A DNA stretch of 64,000 nt from Hymenochaete sp. R1 (taxonomy: Eukaryota > Basidiomycota > Agaricomycetes > Hymenochaetales > Hymenochaetaceae), in NCBI GenBank assembly GCA_019400425.1, contig JAFREE010000022.1, forward strand, positions 62,001 through 126,000. Reading direction: 5' to 3'. Position 1 is the first letter of the stretch. Each line of letters begins with the position of its first letter. Shown here piece after piece: positions 10,421 to 23,812 of this stretch. Both the position numbers and the translations under genes were made by a program. Under the pieces are notes generated by a model. The model searched no databases. It had not been told where the DNA came from and saw only the letters and a list, made by a program, of their open reading frames with translations.

Positions 10421-11121
10421 ATGACCTCCCTCGACACTTCCCATTTCCCGGCCCTTGCGGGTAGATACAAGCACACAGGAGCTCCCGCAACAGAAGAGGT
10501 TCATCGTCGGCCTCGCTCGGATTCACTCGCATCCACTTCATCTCACCGCTCCCCGAAGCTCCCCGCCATCCCAGACCTCCGCTTCGAACAGAGCTTCCTC
10601 AAGACCATCGCTCCATATCTCCACACCAGACCCATTCCACGTTCAACAAAACCATCATCATTGCAAGAAGCTCGGAATGAAAACGATAATAACGAAAAGG
10701 GGAATGAGGAAGGTGGTGATGGTGACGGTTATGAACCGGGCCTTGAAGTCGTCGGCGTAGAATGGAAGCAGGTGCTTTGGATCGTGACGCGCGACCAGCT
10801 CATGAGCCCGTTACTCCAAGGTGCAGTCTGGTAAGTAAGCTCCGGTCATCTTAACTCTTCCCTCCCTCGCGTCCATCATAATTCTCATTCTCATTCTAAA
10901 CCGACTTTACATGTAGGGGTGTCTTGCAACTCTTCATCCGCCCTTTCTTCACGAAAATCGGAGGCATATTCCGTTTCTCTAAATCAAAATCTATTGGATC
11001 CGATAGCCCGCAAACAACAAAAGCGTACAAGAGAGAAGACGGGGAGTTCACGAAGAGGCTGAAGGAATGGTCAAAGAGCTTGACGGGCGGGCTCGAGACG
11101 AACGTAGCATTGGCGAAGTAA
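10421..11121 (+). CDS. Conserved fungal protein, possibly DUF1770-like
   Basis: Two exons, 10421-10830 and 10917-11121, are joined through a split Trp codon and give 204 aa. The N-terminal half is Ser/Pro-rich and contains LPAIPDLRFEQSFLKTIAP, which resembles the core motif I recall for the fungal DUF1770 family; that link is from memory and tentative. An acidic Asn/Glu/Gly linker follows. A segment with WKQVLWIVTRDQLMSPLLQG runs into a hydrophobic stretch (AVWGVLQLFIRPFF) that could be a membrane anchor or buried helix. The C-terminal tail is basic. The intron has a clean GTAAGT donor and TAG acceptor. The biochemical role is unknown. Confidence 0.75.
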
Positions 11122-12289
11122 TACACCAGCGCTGATGACACGGCCGTTGACTTTTCCTCGTGGACCTATGGAATCAGGTTCGGATCGTCCATGGCTTTCA
11201 TTAGCCATTGGGAAAGCTGTCGAGATGGCCGGACCGATAATGCGAACGGCTGGCTCAGCTTCTTGCATGTCCGGCGATGGGCCCCGAGCCTCCATTTCCT
11301 GTTTCATATCCAACCTACTTCTTTACATCTCTCGTTTACCTTGACCAAAGCTGCCGTATCCACTTCTAATGTTCACATAATTCAATGTTTTTCGTAGGGT
11401 ATAGGATCCGACTCGTCACAAGTCTGTTTTGTAAAGTACGCTGCAGTCTAATCGTATCGTGTCATACCGTGCCATCTTTCCCGCACTTATTTTTTCGTAG
11501 AGCAAGTTTTCTATAGTTACCCTCGCTTTTTACGCCAACATGATGTCGAGATATGAATTCCAATTTCCATTTCATGACGTGAAGCAATCTCCACGGCTCT
11601 TCATACGTACTGACTGAGAAAACCGCAAGCCTGCTTGTCCCTTTTTTATTCCTTTTCCCGACGTTCCGAGTCCTCGATATTCCATGTGTGTTTTTACAAG
11701 CCATTATCGTTTTTGTCCCACTTACAGTGATAGTACTACCGACATCAACAACACCAATGTAATGGAAGTCCCAACGTCGTCGTCGCTACTTACGGCCTTC
11801 CTTGTTTGGACTACTAGTATGAGCTCGTAACTCACGCACTCACTATTCATACAAACCCCTTTTGGACATCGCGATGCATGATATGAGGCCAAGGCACAGT
11901 CAGCTTCCAGTCCCTCTTCTTGCCAGTATTTCATAGGCATGTAGCAAAACAATAATGATGAGCCTTTTGGATTCTGAGTTAGACCGGCGACATCATAGCC
12001 GGCGGCCTCACCGGCAGCGGCCAGAACGGATTCCCGTTGCATTCAGGTCAAAGATCGAACAATACTACTGTAGTTCTGAAAATTGTATTCTCTTTTTAAA
12101 GTTCCAATAATACATATACACTTACACTTCTCGCGATCGAGAGACGAGAAAGAAGCTCGAGACGATCCTAATACACATGTATCCAATGTTACGTTGTGTT
12201 CACAAGCCAAAGGGCGCTCCTGAAAACCTGATCTTGTTCCAAGTGCCGTACGTAACATAGTTTCCAATGACTCTGAGCCGCCATTGTTA
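11122..12289. other. Intergenic with a doubtful minus-strand ORF
   Basis: About 1.2 kb. One minus frame from an ATG at 12040-12042 encodes a Cys-containing peptide including YDVAGLTQNPKGSS and ASRCPKGVCMN before a GTGAGT donor-like site. No convincing downstream exon was found, so it could be a decayed or mis-modelled small gene. The rest shows nothing recognisable. Confidence 0.25.
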
Positions 12290-13796
12290 TCAAGCGTCGA
12301 GAGGGAGAATATGCGGCAACGGCCCGACGGGGATGATGCGGTTCGGGTTTATCTAAGTTGAGTAACAGGATGATGTTAGTTAGTCATGTGCATATAGCCA
12401 CAGTAAGGTCATCCAGAGCTTTGCCGTGCGTCGTTGCGTGAATACCGCAGAAGTGGATGAAACAAATAGAACAGAAGGGGAAGTACTAAGATTGGCAGAT
12501 GCAGTCAACTCACGGTTTTCATGCCGTAGTAGCCAGCCTTGATGTGCTCAAAGTTCGTCGTGCTACGGAAGGCGTCGTAGTTCCAGTACAGGTTCCTCAA
12601 CCATCTATACACGCGGATGGAAGAGTAAGCGTATTCAAATCAACCTTTTCTCTTGGAATAAAAATCACAATTCAACATACCGATGAAGCGCAGGATATCC
12701 ATCCCTCACCGTCTTCAAATTACACTTGAAGTTCCCAACATACGCAGGATCGAACCGTACGATCGTGGTGTAAAGTCTCACGTCTGCCTCCGTCAGCCTG
12801 TCACCGACGAGGAAGTCTGACTTGGACTGGGTGAGGCGGGCTTCAAGCTTGTCAAGCCCCGCGAAGAGGCGAGTGACGGCAGCTTCGTAAGCGGGTTGGG
12901 TGGTGGCGAAGCCAGATTTGTAGACGCCGTCTATTTCAATTAGATTGAGTTATCCCCAGGAGTCAGGAAACAACAGAGAAGAGGGCAGGAGAGGGAAGGA
13001 CGCACTGTTCACATCATCGTAAACCCAGGCATTCAACTCATCAATCTCTTTCCCCAACTCCTTAGGATACAACTTCAACCCCTTCTGCTCCAACTCCCCA
13101 CTCGCCAACTCATCAAACGCCGCCCCACCCAAGATCCTCACAATCTCCGAACTCTCGTTGTTTACGATCGTTTGGGCCTTAGTGTCCCATAGGACGGGGA
13201 CGGTGAAACGCCCGTTGAAGTTCGGGTCGACGTGGTGGTAAAGATCGCGGATGTGTTGAGCTGCGAGCGGGGAAGGGTCGGGCTCGGCGCCTGGGAAGGG
13301 GTCGACGGTGGAGAAGGGCCAGCCAAGGGCGTCCATGCTGGGGGAGGTAACAGTCACAGCTGTGAGAGTAGCATCTCAGTCGGATGAAAGATAAAGAAAG
13401 CCAGAGATTCGACTTACAAATAACATCTTCGAGGCCGCGAAGCTTGCGAACAATGAGTGTTCGATGCGCCCAAGCTGATAAGAAGCAACAATAAATGTTT
13501 GCTCAGTAACACGCACTCTCCTCCCTGAGTCTGACAGAACTACTCACGGCACGTCAATGCAACATAGAGATGATACCGTCCTGCAAAAACCCACAAATCA
13601 CGATGCATCAGACATTCAGCCATTAGCCCATCACGATCTTCTGCAAGTTGGGTGGCCAGAAACATAGGTACGCACCTTTCTCAGGCGGAAAGCGCCCTCC
13701 TTTCTCGATCGTGTCCCGGAACGTGGACACCGGTCTCGCGAAGGAGCCATCGCTGTTACGCGGGAGCTTCGAGAAATCAGCTTGGTCGACGGACAT
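12290..13796 (-). CDS. S-glutathionyl-hydroquinone reductase (ECM4/omega-like GST)
   Basis: Seven exons join in frame: 13796-13676, 13580-13548, 13474-13418, 13359-13006, 12930-12681, 12604-12514 and 12352-12290, giving 322 aa, the usual family length. The enzyme reduces glutathionylated hydroquinones to hydroquinones with glutathione and is commonly linked to aromatic detoxification. The N-terminal thioredoxin-fold domain holds the catalytic Cys at about residue 51 in TCPWAHR. The motif VPVLWDTKAQTIVNNESSEI is the glutathione-binding region. The all-helical C-terminal domain contains NNGVYKSGFATTQ and the conserved LTEADVRLYTTIVRFD. The protein ends NPNRIIPVGPLP, typical of the family. Exon 2 is only 33 bases and places the Cys just before an intron. 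Soluble and probably cytosolic: no targeting peptide is obvious. Confidence 0.92.
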
Positions 13797-14465
13797 GGTA
13801 CTTCGAGACTTGAATTTGGAACAAGTTGTGAGTCGTGATTTGTAACTGGGAGTTAGACGGGATGAGGTGGGAACTAAACTGAACGCGGTACAGATACAGA
13901 TACTTTATAGAAATCACCTGGGGCTGCATCGCGCCATTAGTGCCGACGATGTCGGGCTCAGAATGCTTAGAAAGGAACTCCGACACCCAAAAGTTGCCAT
14001 CGGAGAGTTCACGAGAACAGCTGGCCGAGGGAAATGTAGCGCCAATGAATTGTGGATGATGAATCAGTTAAGAAGAGACGCGACTCGGAGAAGCTGAGTA
14101 TTGGCTGAATCACTCAGCAGCTAAGCACTGACTGAGGATCGATCGTACCGCATGTAGGACGGATTCATAAAAGAGTCGTAAATGCTGTATTTTTAATGCA
14201 TTAGAGATATAAATTCATGATGGTCTGCAGGCTGAATCTATGTTACCGATTTATGCACACACAACGACCTGACATGCTGAATCTCGCCAAAACTCATAAA
14301 GCTCGTTCAAAATATGACCCCAAGCCCTTGATCCTCTTATATTGAAATGCTAAAAGAAACTGAATGCTGGAAAGCGAAACCATTAATACTTTGTTTTTTT
14401 GTGCTTCATTCGACTTCGCCATCCTTTCTTCCACCTCGCTACTCGCTGCACGACGTCAATATTGC
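13797..14465. other. Intergenic: reductase promoter and GET5 3' flank
   Basis: Holds the upstream region of the reductase and the 3' flank of the next minus-strand gene. No gene or repeat is supported. Confidence 0.4.
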
Positions 14466-15597
14466 TCAGCTCCCACCCATCCCATGAATGCCTATCGTGT
14501 CTCGGATCCTTGCAATATCACTCGGCGACAAGGACCCTTTACTACCCAAGAGGAACGATTCGAAGGCATGGACAGCATCGTCCTCCGAATCAAAGTCCGT
14601 CCTAAATATTTTAAATCAGTTTCATCCGCAGGAAACTGACGTGAACACCACGCACTTCAAGAACCCATACAACTTTTCCCAGAACGCTGGACTCGTGATT
14701 TTCCGATGGTAAGCGTCCATGACAGCCGCCTGGTCCGGGTTTGGGATATTCGACGTATCCACATTCAGATAAATTGGCGAAGGTGGACGGTTGTTGTCGA
14801 GTGGGAGCGAGGACGAGGACGGCGACGGCGAGAGCACCACGGATGGAATACGTCCATGTCTCCCACGTCTTCCACCTGCACCGCCTTCGGCTTCGGGGTC
14901 GAGGATCATCTGGACATCGCCTTCTTTGTCGTTGGCGGGGCTGAGAGAGGGAGACGAAGAGAGCATGTCTGTCGCGGTGTTTGCCTTCGTTTGGTGTGTA
15001 GTTGTCGTTGAAAGTTGCTGTTGTTTTTCACTCCAATCCCAATCGATACCAGGTTTTAGCATCAACGTGATGGTGTCACCGGTCTTGACGGGGTACTCTT
15101 TGAGTAACTTTCCGTCCGCGAGGGCTTTCCCACGTAGAAGCAGGCGCTGAGCGTTGGGAGGCGGGGCACGAGGATGTGAAGAAGCGAGTTGGGACTTGAT
15201 GAAAGAGATACTATCGGTGAGGGAGACAGAGAGGGCGAAGGTGTGAGTGGGCTTGGCGACTTTGAATGTGAGATCGATGGAGTCTGAATGGATGCGGGGT
15301 TAAAAGACAATCCTATCGATGGAGTATTTATACGGTACGTACCTGAGGACGTGGCTTCCGTAAACGCTTTCGGAGGCGGGGGTGCGGGTAAGTCCACCTA
15401 GCAAAGGGGAAGCCAAAATGATCATCAGCCACTCGTGTAACACATGCGAAGGGGAAATACACACTTACAGGAATAATTGGGAGCTTCTTCAACGAGTTGT
15501 GAGGAGGTTGCTGAGCGTCGTCGGGGAACTGGATGGGGAGAGCGCCGATATTGGCGAGATGGAGCTTGACGAAGCTGAGTTCCGCCTGGTCCGTCAT
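14466..15597 (-). CDS. GET5: GET5/MDY2-like ubiquitin-domain protein
   Basis: Four exons (15597-15469, 15397-15343, 15283-14656, 14601-14466) give 315 aa. GET5 works with GET4 and SGT2 in delivering tail-anchored membrane proteins to the endoplasmic reticulum. The N-terminal helix-rich part (ELSFVKLHLANIG, then a Pro-rich strand) matches the position of the GET4-binding region. A ubiquitin-like domain covers about residues 63-140, with QRLLLRGKALADGKLL and GDTITLMLKPG as the equivalents of the ubiquitin strands. A long disordered Ser/Pro linker follows. The C-terminal segment SPAFWEKLYGFLK plus DFDSEDDAVHAFESFL fits the small GET5 dimerisation domain. The order N-helix, UBL, C-terminal helices is the basis of the call; another UBL protein is possible. 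Confidence 0.65.
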
Positions 15598-16148
15598 CAC
15601 AATCACAGTCCGCTCTTTTATATTGTATCCTCTGACTCTTGTTGACGCTAGTTCGGCTGTTACGTCCCTTTGAATGCTGTTTCAGTTTCAGGCGGGCAGG
15701 CGGCAGACTAGCGTGCGCGTCGAAGACGGCGGCTACGGAGAGGAGAGTGAAATAGATGACGGCAGGCAGTGCTATACACAGTGATGGACAGGAAATGCTG
15801 TGCCAACTAACGATCGACAATATACTTACCATATTTGAATTACAATCACGTGCTTTTTTAGTCCTTCCAATTTTAGAGTGGCGCAGCTCTGGTGGCGCGG
15901 ATTCATGACTTACCCTTACCGTGACCTCCATCCCCTATGCCTGTCGCCTTTCAACGATATACTGTCCCACTCAAGTGCTCTTTGAACAAGCCGAATGCCA
16001 AAACATAAAATGGAATCCCCCGGCATCTTGAAAACAATAACAAGGCAATAACATTATTACGGTGCTTCATTCTACAGTCGAAGTTACAAACCCGAAGAGG
16101 TCAGATAAAGTAGTATGTTACATGGTGAAAAGAAGACCAGAAGATCAT
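15598..16148. other. Intergenic upstream of GET5-like gene
   Basis: Mostly unannotated. A minus frame (15931 down to about 15650) carries a hydrophobic stretch (ALPAVIYFTLLSVAAVFDAH) with GTAAGT sites nearby, so a small membrane-protein gene cannot be excluded. No complete model could be built. Confidence 0.2.
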
Positions 16149-17408
16149 TTAATCGCTGCCACTGTGGGATGCAGAGCCGGGCGAGGATCCTTCGCCAAGT
16201 ACAGCGTTGAATCGTTGTACGGCTCGTTCTTTATGCCTCACTATCTGTTGCCTACACATTTTCAAAAGCCGCCATAGATCATCCCATTCTTCCTTTCTCT
16301 TTGTATCTGCACCCGTATCCTTTGCCTTTCCCGCGTATCCTTCGACCTCTTCAACCCTAGCAAGCAAAACTGACATTCGCGACATCGTTTCCTGAGCGCT
16401 AAAAGCCGTCCGTGCGCGCTTGTCCCCGCTGCCAAGACCATTGTACGTGGTACCTATGCACCACCTCGCTATCTTCTCCGCAGCGGAGTCGAGAGTGTCG
16501 GGCGCAATGTTCTCTAGAGGCAATCCAGCGAAAGGTTCTTTGGTCAGGGATCTAGCTTCACGGTGTCCCATCTCTATCAGAGTCCTCTTGTTTAGTTTGG
16601 GGTACGCGCTCCCCGCCAGGCTGAGAATCTTGTCATCCACAAGGCACGTGTTCTGTTGGTTGGCATTTTGGAAGATGATGCGATTCGCAGCCAAGTCCTT
16701 TGAACTTCGAAGTTCCTTCTTGATGTCTTCGGCGCGGCGGATGAGTCTGAACAGACGGTGCTTATGCACTTTACGCTCCATCTCGTCCCAGGAATCTGCC
16801 TTACCGTCAGAGGTCTTTAGAGCCTTCACATAGAAACACAGCTCGTCTTCAATCTGCCCAGCGTCCAGATCTCCGACATCAATCCCGAGAAAGAGTGTGA
16901 GGTTCTCATCCTGGGCACGATCTGCAACGGTGCGGATGATACCCGGATCGTTATGTTCAGCCGACCACTTTACACTGCCTAGCCGGTCGCTGACTCTGGA
17001 ATATGCTCCACCGTAACGTCGCATGTCTTCATATGGGAAACGACTTTTTCCGGTACGATACTTGTAGTGGATCTCGCCAAAACAGGCGTAACGGTACAGT
17101 GCAGCGACAATGTCGAAGGCCTCTTGCGCCTCAGTGCGCCGTCTCGATATTGCCTGTGGTTTCCTCGATCCATCGTCGGGCAGATGCACGTACTCGTCGG
17201 CCAGCCAATCCAGTTGGTCTTTAACTACTTTCAGCTTCTGCGGGTCATCATCTGCGAATTTCTCCCACTCGACATCTTTGTGGGGAAGCTTCTCGAGGGA
17301 CGGTCGTTTGGAACGAGGTTGTTCAGTTGTCCTTTTTCGTTTGCCACTGCCTGTGAGCGATTGCGTGTCGCTTTTCTGCGGGAGAGACGAGCCCTGTTTC
17401 GAGGACAT
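16149..17408 (-). CDS. Family B protein (419 aa, unknown function)
   Basis: A single exon with ATG at 17406-17408. Function is not recognised. The N-terminus is basic (SGKRKRTTEQPRSKRPS), likely a nuclear signal. Shared with the gene at 26160-27392 are DDPQKLKVVKDQLDWLADEY (about residue 55), DENLTL, EDELCFYVKALKTSD, NQQNTCLVDDKILSLAGSAY, HREARSLTKEPFAGLPLENI and ARWCIGTTYN. The C-terminal part is charged and helical (WDDLWRLLKMCRQQIVRHKE), ending in a Ser/Gly tail. Like family A it is intronless with a basic N-terminus and a Leu-Trp-Leu segment after it, so the families may be distantly related; that is inference only. Confidence 0.82.
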   Translation of the reverse strand: MSSKQGSSLPQKSDTQSLTGSGKRKRTTEQPRSKRPSLEKLPHKDVEWEKFADDDPQKLKVVKDQLDWLADEYVHLPDDGSRKPQAISRRRTEAQEAFDIVAALYRYACFGEIHYKYRTGKSRFPYEDMRRYGGAYSRVSDRLGSVKWSAEHNDPGIIRTVADRAQDENLTLFLGIDVGDLDAGQIEDELCFYVKALKTSDGKADSWDEMERKVHKHRLFRLIRRAEDIKKELRSSKDLAANRIIFQNANQQNTCLVDDKILSLAGSAYPKLNKRTLIEMGHREARSLTKEPFAGLPLENIAPDTLDSAAEKIARWCIGTTYNGLGSGDKRARTAFSAQETMSRMSVLLARVEEVEGYAGKAKDTGADTKRKEEWDDLWRLLKMCRQQIVRHKERAVQRFNAVLGEGSSPGSASHSGSD

Positions 17409-18144
17409 TACTACAGGCGAGTGAACAGTAACGGAGTGTGTCGGGTCGGCCCGATAAACTTGCGTAGTCTATAAGGACTTAAGTTTGCACAGCAGACGCA
17501 GGTATGATTTGCGAGATAAGAGTGGCAAATTTGTTTTGAGACAAACTGATCTATACGTATGCACTATTTAAGCACACCGGACAACTTTGCAAGTCCGCTT
17601 TTTTGCTAACCTTATTGAACAAATACCTATGATGCGCAAGACTTTGCAGGCGATTCAATAAATAGTGGGCCATTTGGGGTCTCCGAGGAGTTCATAATTG
17701 ATACAAATGACTTTAAGTGCTCGAATCATTGTTGGCTTGTACGCCAGACGACTCGATGTTCTGAGATTGGTGTCCCTATGTGAGAAATCGGTGCTCGTTT
17801 CATCAAGATAATTCTGCTTGACTCAAAGCACAAGGAAAGTTTTCCGCACAGTTATTTATTCTCTTTATTTATCAGAAGAAACATAAAGAGACACATCATG
17901 AACGTAGACCTCTCCTTTCCCTTTCTTTACGCAGGCCAGCGGCAGAAGAATAAGGAGGTAAACTTGATGTCCTAATACAGGTTAATAATCTTAAATTAAT
18001 TAACGTTGGATATCGAGATTATATTTTCGATGCACTACGATTATTATCAGTTGTACTCCAATAGACCAATCGTTTTAAATCAAAAAACTGGTCAATATGT
18101 ATCTAGGAAAGAGATAGGGAGGGCCGGTTATTTACTCGAAGCGA
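17409..18144. other. Intergenic between family B gene and its fragment
   Basis: The first about 100 bases hold AAGTTTGCACAG at 17481-17492, similar to AAGTTTGTGCAG before family A copy 3 (5780-5791). Beyond that the sequence is AT-rich, with no gene supported. Confidence 0.35.
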
Positions 18145-18361
18145 TTACTCATCTTTGGGTTTTTTACTGGGATTTTTCAGCCACTTGTGCAAATCCAAAG
18201 CGAACTTGTTTTTCTGAGCGCGATCCAGGAGATATGATAGACGCTCTAAGTGCATCTGACGGTCTGGCTCTTCCCGGGAATCTTTGGTCGTGCGATTGGA
18301 AACTTTCAGCACCTTGGCGTCATATTTTGAACTGGATTTAACCTGCTTCAAAGGCTTGTGC
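18145..18361 (-). pseudogene. Truncated family B fragment
   Basis: The minus frame encodes about 70 residues matching only the middle of the gene at 26160-27392. KVLKVSNRTTKDSREEPDRQ and LDRAQKNKFALDLH align with KVLRGSDSTAKDSWKEPDCQ and LDRAQKNKYSLTMH there. At DNA level CTCCTGGATCGCGCTCAGAA is identical in both, so the copy is fairly young. Neither the N-terminal basic region nor the conserved C-terminal half is present, and it ends at TAA 18145-18147. A GTGAGT donor and a CAG acceptor upstream (intron 18362-18413) would create an ATG across the junction, so a short expressed peptide is conceivable. A remnant is more likely. Confidence 0.6.
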
Positions 18362-18937
18362 CTGAAACAAAGTCACCATTAAAGAAAACGAGTAAAGCAT
18401 TATATGTACTCACATCGTAACAATGGTATTAGTCGGCAAGGGTGTGCAAGAGTATTGTGATGGGGAGCAAAGGAAGATTAAAGAGACAGCCCTTCAGATA
18501 CCCGGTCTTTTAAAACCCAACGATAACTTTGTACCCCATCTCATCTGCCCGTTGTAACCCAGCGCATTTGAGAAGAGTGATGGAAGTTATCTCTATTTCA
18601 TAGGGTGATCGGCAATTCGGAAGGGATTGCCAAGCACTTAAGTAGTGAAATTATCCTGTAGTGAATTCTGGGAGCCGATTGCTTGCACCAGCTTTCTTGA
18701 AGGTCCAAATGCTTGGAAGTGAGCAATGCTAGTAATGCGCTTTTTGCACACCATCGATCGACCCAAGATCGATTCGAATTTGATGATAAAGAAAGTTTCC
18801 GAAGAGTCATGATTTTTCTTTCATCTCCGTGACGTGCCGGATTACTCCAACGAAGTACGTAGTCTAAGAGAGGTCAAAGGAAGTTGTTCAAGGGAATCAC
18901 AGAATTAAAATACAAATAAAAGGGATGAAAAGGTGCC
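18362..18937. other. Intergenic 3' of SEC23
   Basis: Nothing recognisable apart from the possible small intron next to the family B fragment. Short frames only. Confidence 0.4.
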
Positions 18938-21581
<2,644 letters not shown>

Positions 21582-21807
21582 TTTGAGGTTTTCCGAAGAA
21601 ATAGGTGGGAAGGGTGTAAGAGGCTGAGGAGGAGATTGCCTTGGACAGACACGTCGCTCTGTTATGCCGTCTTTCCCACGCACTCTCGTCGTTCCTCGTC
21701 GTCTGCAGCTCGCGCGTCACAGTCCTCCTTTCTTCCTTCACCGTCTTCCATCACAACCAACCCCTTGCTTTTACTACTTTCACTACCATCGACTTACCTC
21801 AGGCGTA
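21582..21807. promoter_or_regulatory. Divergent promoter between SEC23 and YRA1-like gene
   Basis: Only 226 bases separate the two start codons, which face away from each other, so both promoters must lie here or overlap the 5' ends. The YRA1 side is strongly pyrimidine-rich on the plus strand. No TATA box was seen, consistent with housekeeping expression. Confidence 0.6.
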
Positions 21808-23002
21808 ATGGTTAGACTAGCAGCTAGGCGCGGTGGCAGAGTTACCTCGGTACGTTTCCCTATTTCTTTTCTCTCTTTATCTATTGTTCGTCAGCTCATG
21901 GCGTCCAAACCCACATAGACTCCCCTTCACCGCGCTCGTGCAGACAACGAAGCTTGGATACACGACAAAGCACCGGTCGATTCGAGGGCAGTGGCGGGAG
22001 CACCTGTATTTGACAAACTAGTTGTCTCAAATCTTTACTATGAAATCATGCCTAAGGACCTCATCGTATGCCTTCACTTGCTTACCTTTTGCCCTTTGAC
22101 GGCTTCCTTACTCTTCATCTTCTCTTTGTCGGTGTAGTCCATCTTTGGCCAAATTGGCACCTTGGTACGCGAGCCCACGATCAAAGTACGGTACCCTTCC
22201 GTCGCGCTTTTCCGTGCCTCCCACCAAGGCTGTCTGAGACAAGAACCCCACTGAAATGCGATCCTCTCCCTTCTTCCTGCATGTTTTGCGCTATTTTTTT
22301 TCGCATATGCATCATCGTGATGATAGTACGACCGCAGTGGACGCTCGACTGGCGTGGCTATTGTTCACTTCGAGACGGCGGCGGAGGCTACGAGGGCCAA
22401 GAACCAGTTCAATGGTGTTTTAGCGAAGGGTATCAAATTATTTCTATACTTCCTTGATGCTGTGTTGCCTTTGTCAAGGATATGGAAATATAGCTGAATT
22501 AACGTTCTGCGCCACAGGTCAGCCTATGAGGATCGAGTTCGACAAGCGACCTCCGCTCACGAAACGCCCTGCGGGAGTTGCAAGAGGGAATGCCAACTCA
22601 CTAATGGACAGAATTGAGAAACCTCCTCTCCTTGAACGCCTCAATCCATCCTCGAAGAAAATATCGGCAGTAGTGTGAGTTTTCTTGTTCGTCTACGCGT
22701 GAAATGAAATTGATGGTCTGCTTTGCAGGAACTCCGCAAGTGCTAACTCGGTTCCTACAGGTCCTCTCCGCTCACGAGCCGCCAAGTCCAAAGCCAAGGC
22801 TCAAGTGACGAATAAAAAAGCAGGCGGGAAACCATCCTCGCTAGCTACGACGCGCGAGAAAAAGACGCCAAAGACGGCAGAAGACCTCGATAAGGAATTG
22901 GATGCATTTATGGGCGACGATGCGGGTGCAGGGAAGCCCGCTTCCGCGCCTGCAACGATCGGGAATGTTAATGGTGAAGCGGACGTTGAGATGGCTACTT
23001 GA
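21808..23002 (+). CDS. YRA1: ALY/REF mRNA export adaptor (YRA1-like)
   Basis: Six exons join in frame: 21808-21849, 21919-22065, 22138-22185, 22327-22429, 22518-22674 and 22729-23002, giving 256 aa. ALY/REF proteins bind mRNA co-transcriptionally and hand it to the NXF1/Mex67 export receptor. The N-terminus is Arg-rich (VRLAARRGGRV). The RRM spans about residues 40-115: FDKLVVSNLYYEIMPKDL (RNP2 region), SGRSTGVAIVHFETAAEA (RNP1 region) and KNQFNGVLAKGQPMRIEFD. A basic region follows. The C-terminus contains AEDLDKELDAFMGDD, the conserved helicase (UAP56/Sub2)-binding motif. No second such motif is seen at the N-terminus, so the true start could lie further upstream. An alternative 3' splice site in intron 4 stays in frame. 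Confidence 0.88.
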
Positions 23003-23812
23003 ATGTCGGCATGGGTGCTAATGCCTCTCGCTTTTTTGTTTGGCTCTTGTATATTGTTGACCAGTACTTCCCTCCTACTCATTCTGACTATTTTTTTTTG
23101 AAACGTAGTGGTCGATTTTTACTTGTGCATTCTAACTAAAATCATTGATTGGATTTTATTATTGCATGATGATGCAGCAAATGGCGTCTCTGCCAGCTTT
23201 GTTGTTTGTGATGAATACTTTGAAATCCTTCAGCACAGATCGGGGAGTATTTACAGGAATGAATAGATGGTACTAGTTAGGTATGGCGCGGGCTTTGGCA
23301 CTTTTCATTGTAATCTTGTTTTCTTGCAGGCTGTAGTCAACCATCTGCACGTCAGCGGTGTCTCTGACATTTATCACCTCAGCGATACTGGTCGGAAGCT
23401 CAACGAGAGAGGTCCAGTATCACTGGTTCTAGTATCAGTGACATTCACGATATTAATGTTCTCGAGCTCGAGCACGTCACCAGACGCGCCTCCTTCGAGC
23501 TGACCCCCAGTGCTTTTTGCAACGAACAGGAGCGTCACTTACATTCATCTTTTCGAGGAGAACTTCATCACCTTTCCTTAGATAAACTCAATCAAAGAGG
23601 AGGGGGGGGAACGAAAATGGGAACATCGAGCTGGCCATTCCCGATTGTGTACAGGGTGAAGTTTGATTTTCCATGAATTCAAGTGAGCCAAAGTCGCAGT
23701 AAGACGGTGTGTTAAAAGACAACAATAACACTAAATGACCGATAACAAAATAAAAATTCAGCACCGACTTTTCACCTGCGATAAATTATTGGCAACTCAC
23801 GATGAACTAAAG
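23003..23812. other. Convergent intergenic region
   Basis: Lies between the 3' ends of the YRA1-like gene (plus) and NDUFS5 (minus). Apart from a short run of T at about 23090-23098 it holds nothing recognisable. Confidence 0.4.

Noticed and set aside
12950..13357. Single-exon 135-codon ORF in the reductase region
   Set aside because: It is only exon 4 of the seven-exon reductase, read past its donor site.
15425..15931. 168-codon minus ORF
   Set aside because: Its 3' half overlaps GET5 exon 1 in another frame, and no conserved protein is visible; only a weak small-gene possibility remains.
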